Of a stretch of 64,000 nucleotides of DNA, positions 61,809 to 64,000 are shown in pieces. This stretch comes from Roseihalotalea indica. GTDB lineage: Bacteria > Bacteroidota > Bacteroidia > Cytophagales > Cyclobacteriaceae. Position 1 is the stretch's first letter. Each line of letters begins with the position of its first letter. The translations under genes and the position numbers were made by a program. The notes under the pieces were generated by a model. That model was not told the DNA's origin, did not search any database, and saw only the letters and a program-made list of their open reading frames with translations. Location: NCBI RefSeq assembly GCF_022458895.1, contig NZ_JAINFL010000001.1, forward strand, positions 620,001 to 684,000, written 5' to 3'.

Positions 61809-62207
61809 TTAATCCTTACCGTTCTCGCTTTCTGAAGCTTCGTTATTTAAATCGTTTTCTATCTGATTTAAGAAAACAGTGTCTATGGCCTCTTCTGGAG
61901 TGGGGGAAATAGTAAGTACGCTATCCAACTGAGATATTTTTATCAGTTTTACTACGTGGTCATTCAGGCCAGCCATAATAAACATGCCGCCATCTTCGCG
62001 AAAGACCCGGTTACCTACCAGTAATGCACTTAATCCGGAAGAGTCAGTGTACTTCACACTAGACATATCAAGGATCATATTTTGAGCACCTTCAGCGTGC
62101 ATAGTAATCAACTCCGACTTAAGCTCGGGAGCAACTGAGGCATCAAGCTTTTCTTCGTCAAGTCTGACTAATGTATACTTTTCTTTTTTATCTATTACGT
62201 ATTTCAT
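61809..62207 (-). CDS. STAS-domain protein (anti-sigma factor antagonist type)
   Basis: A 132-residue cytosolic protein. The STAS domain (residues 5-105) has the phosphorylation motif DMSSVKYTDSSGLSALLVG with Ser56/Ser57. Such proteins switch partner anti-sigma factors by phosphorylation. The tail EIENDLNNEASESENGKD-like acidic end is disordered. It lies 42 bases after purC and 3 bases before rnz, an arrangement I believe recurs in Cytophagales. Its kinase partner is not in the window. Confidence 0.92.
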   Translation of the reverse strand: MKYVIDKKEKYTLVRLDEEKLDASVAPELKSELITMHAEGAQNMILDMSSVKYTDSSGLSALLVGNRVFREDGGMFIMAGLNDHVVKLIKISQLDSVLTISPTPEEAIDTVFLNQIENDLNNEASESENGKD

Positions 62208-62249
62208 GCTCTAGAGCAAAGTTTATGTGAGAATAAATTTTAAGATTAA

Positions 62250-63185
62250 CTATAGGGTATTCAATATGTTTTTCTCAATACGATGAAGGATGTTATCTGT
62301 TTTTTCCCGTTGAAAAGGGCGATTTGTAAGTTTTTCATATAACTCAATATATCGCTCGGAAATATTTTCCACCACCTCATCGCTCATGGTAGGCATTACT
62401 TGTCCTTCTTTCCCCTGAAACCCTTCTGAGATAAGCCATTGCCGGACAAACTCTTTGGATAACTGCTTTTGAGCTTCACCTTTTTCCTGACGTTCCTGAT
62501 ACCCATCAGCATAGAAATAGCGAGATGAATCGGGAGTATGTACTTCATCTATCAGGTGAATCTTACCTTCAAAGATACCAAATTCATACTTGGTATCTAC
62601 TAAAATCAGACCTCGGTCGCTGGCAATACGCGTTCCCTGATCAAAAAGCTTACGAGTATATTCTTCCAGTTGCTGATATTCATCTTCGGGCACAATATTG
62701 CGTGCTATTATCTCTTCGCGAGAAATGTCTTCATCGTGTCCTTCTTTTGATTTGGTGGCAGGGGTTATAATAGGTTCTGGTAATGGATCATTTTCTTTCA
62801 GTCCCTCTGGTAAGGCAACGCCACATATTGAACGTCGCCCCGCTTTGTATTCACGCCAGGCATGCCCTGCCAAGTAACCACGGATAACCATCTCTATAGG
62901 ATAGGGATTACAGTGAAACCCTAACATTACATTGGGATCTGGCATACTAGTAACCCAATTAGGTACAATATCCGAAGTAGCAATCAGAAAACTAAATGCA
63001 ATCTGATTAAGCACTTGCCCTTTGTAAGGAATAGCTCGTGGTAATATAACGTCAAAGGCAGATATCCGATCAGTTGTAATCATCAGCACCTGTTTATCCA
63101 GATAATATACATCCCGAACTTTACCTCGGTAAAATTGCGTTTGACCGGGAAGTTGGAAGTTGGTCTCTGTTAGCGTATCTCCCAT
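62250..63185 (-). CDS. purC: Phosphoribosylaminoimidazole-succinocarboxamide synthase
   Basis: Joins aspartate to CAIR with ATP in purine synthesis. This 311-residue form belongs to the longer SAICAR synthase type. Conserved parts are [30 protein letters not shown] near 19-48, [19 protein letters not shown] near 92-110, and [30 protein letters not shown] near 197-226. It opens the minus-strand operon with STAS, rnz and yhhQ. It is divergent from the sugar transferase gene. Confidence 0.98.
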   Translation of the reverse strand: MGDTLTETNFQLPGQTQFYRGKVRDVYYLDKQVLMITTDRISAFDVILPRAIPYKGQVLNQIAFSFLIATSDIVPNWVTSMPDPNVMLGFHCNPYPIEMVIRGYLAGHAWREYKAGRRSICGVALPEGLKENDPLPEPIITPATKSKEGHDEDISREEIIARNIVPEDEYQQLEEYTRKLFDQGTRIASDRGLILVDTKYEFGIFEGKIHLIDEVHTPDSSRYFYADGYQERQEKGEAQKQLSKEFVRQWLISEGFQGKEGQVMPTMSDEVVENISERYIELYEKLTNRPFQREKTDNILHRIEKNILNTL

Positions 63186-63303
63186 AGGACGAAAAAATAA
63201 AAGATATAGTGTAAACAGAAAATAATTCTGCTGCGAAGTTACAAATAATAACGATTTTAGTATTGGCTTCTTACGTTTATTGCATCAAACAGTTATTTTG
63301 ATC

Positions 63304-63900
63304 ATGAAATATCAGATCGCAAAGCGCTGGTTTGACGGTATCATCGCATTGTCTGCTTTAATGATTATGAGTCCGTTCATCGGCTTTGTTTTAGTACTTC
63401 TTCGCGTGTTTACGCGGGAATATCCCATATTCATTCAGCCTCGGGTGGGCTATCAAGAGCAAGTATTTTTATTGTACAAAATAAAAACAATGTATTCACC
63501 TGAAGTATATATGAAGGTTTCTTGGATTAAAAAGCTTTGCTTGTGGCTCCGTCAGTATTCAGTTGATGAAGTTTTACAGTTTTGGAATGTTCTGAAAGGC
63601 GATATGTCACTAATAGGCCCTCGCCCTTTGCTGGTAGAGTATTTGCCTCTTTACAACGAGGATCAAAAGAAGCGCCACACCGTAAAACCTGGTATGAGTG
63701 GGTGGGCTCAGTTACAAGGGCGTAACCGAATACCATGGCCTCAGCGATTTGCTCTGGATATATGGTATGTAGAGCATCGGTCTTTCTGGCTGGATTTAAA
63801 AATATTACGTGGTACCCTTTTACACTTGCTTCATCCGGAGGGGGTTCGCCCTGAAGGATTATCTGCTTCAGAGAAGTTTGGCGGAAACGACCTTAATTAG
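63304..63900 (+). CDS. Bacterial sugar transferase (initiating phosphoglycosyl transferase)
   Basis: A 198-residue membrane protein that places the first sugar phosphate on undecaprenyl phosphate for exopolysaccharide or glycan assembly. The start is MKYQIAKRWFDG with one membrane-dipping helix (residues 12-33). The catalytic part has YSVDEVLQFWNVLKGDMSLIGPRP with the Asp-Glu pair, and KPGMSGWAQLQGRN. The ATG at 63304 is preferred over a TTG at 63280. It lacks the extra N-terminal domain of WcaJ-type proteins, so it is of the small PglC type. Further glycan genes may follow outside the window. Tail overlaps the next minus-strand frame by 8 bases. Confidence 0.95.
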   Translation: MKYQIAKRWFDGIIALSALMIMSPFIGFVLVLLRVFTREYPIFIQPRVGYQEQVFLLYKIKTMYSPEVYMKVSWIKKLCLWLRQYSVDEVLQFWNVLKGDMSLIGPRPLLVEYLPLYNEDQKKRHTVKPGMSGWAQLQGRNRIPWPQRFALDIWYVEHRSFWLDLKILRGTLLHLLHPEGVRPEGLSASEKFGGNDLN

Positions 63901-64000
63901 TAATACTCAGACGGCGCAATTCTAAAATCAGGGCTGAATCGGTGATGGATATTAGAGGAGAAATAGCTTCTTGCTCTTCTAAGTGATAATAAGCTCCAGC
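63893..64000 (-). CDS. C-terminal end of an unknown protein (partial)
   Basis: On the minus strand a frame is open from the window edge to a TAA stop at 63895-63893, giving 35 codons. The readable tail has YYHLEEQEAISPLISITDSA and ends LRRLSITN. It is too short to name. Composition is protein-like. The end overlaps the sugar transferase stop by 8 bases. That it is a real gene is a moderate inference. Confidence 0.45.
   Translation of the reverse strand, partial: AGAYYHLEEQEAISPLISITDSALILELRRLSITN

Noticed and set aside
1..64000. tRNA, rRNA, CRISPR array or prophage
   Set aside because: I looked for T-loop words, regularly spaced direct repeats and phage or integrase proteins and found none.

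Overview
The window is a chromosomal stretch of a Bacteroidota bacterium, most likely a marine or free-living member of the order Cytophagales. The evidence is a protein with a gliding-motility type (CHU_C) C-terminal domain for type IX secretion, a TamA-like lipoprotein (TamL type), a triple-DUF1573 protein, BatD, several promoters of the Bacteroidota form TAnnTTTG, and starts that rarely have a Shine-Dalgarno sequence. Base composition looks like mid-40s percent GC by eye. Genes are dense on both strands. I saw no tRNA or rRNA gene, prophage, transposase or CRISPR array.

Layout. 1-4.1 kb: end of an unknown gene, a DUF2490 protein with an SLC13/RCK_C anion permease, and a convergent pair of membrane proteins (7-TM unknown and ABA4-like). 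4.3-8.4 kb: a minus-strand run batD-aroC-glycoside hydrolase-like. 8.6-11 kb: a small unknown gene, then ruvB and queG. 11.2-15 kb: a tight plus-strand operon apbE-anmK-alpha/beta hydrolase-outer-membrane barrel. 15-18.6 kb: an M16 peptidase divergent from a BlaI-type repressor and a BlaR1-like M56 peptidase whose C-terminus looks like ExbD. 18.7-22.3 kb: an AT-rich orphan gene, an FAD oxidoreductase and an SDR/DUF2867 protein, with a 116-bp palindromic element between the last two. 22.5-30 kb: SMP-30-like lipoprotein, CHU_C protein, polysaccharide deacetylase, TruC, a SUI1-type factor, an EEP phosphatase/nuclease and a cupin. 30-35 kb: a deaminase-fold orphan, two alpha/beta hydrolases, and an ankyrin protein divergent from OxyR. 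35-42.7 kb: sialate O-acetylesterase, YceI lipoprotein, a lipoprotein, a kinase/ADP-ribosylglycohydrolase pair and a DUF1573 protein. 42.8-53.4 kb: trpS, M1 peptidase, phosphohexomutase, merR-dprA-dnaJ/TPR, a TPR protein and hemF. 53.5-64 kb: a large four-repeat exported protein, TamL, an rRNA methyltransferase, purC-STAS-rnz-yhhQ, a sugar transferase and the end of a last gene.

How they work together. Most genes are housekeeping: shikimate, purine and heme synthesis, tRNA modification (queuosine salvage plus QueG, TruC), DNA repair and uptake (RuvB, DprA), and peptidoglycan recycling (AnmK). Envelope and secretion functions are plentiful. Regulation shows best at the BlaI/M56 locus, where two perfect dyads lie at and upstream of a promoter, and at oxyR, where an ATAG-N7-CTAT element abuts the start codon.

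The least explained items are the deaminase-fold orphan, the M56-ExbD fusion with its operator array, the palindromic intergenic elements, the 850-residue four-repeat protein, the ABA4-like/7-TM pair, and two convergent gene pairs in which the terminator of one gene lies inside the coding sequence of the other.
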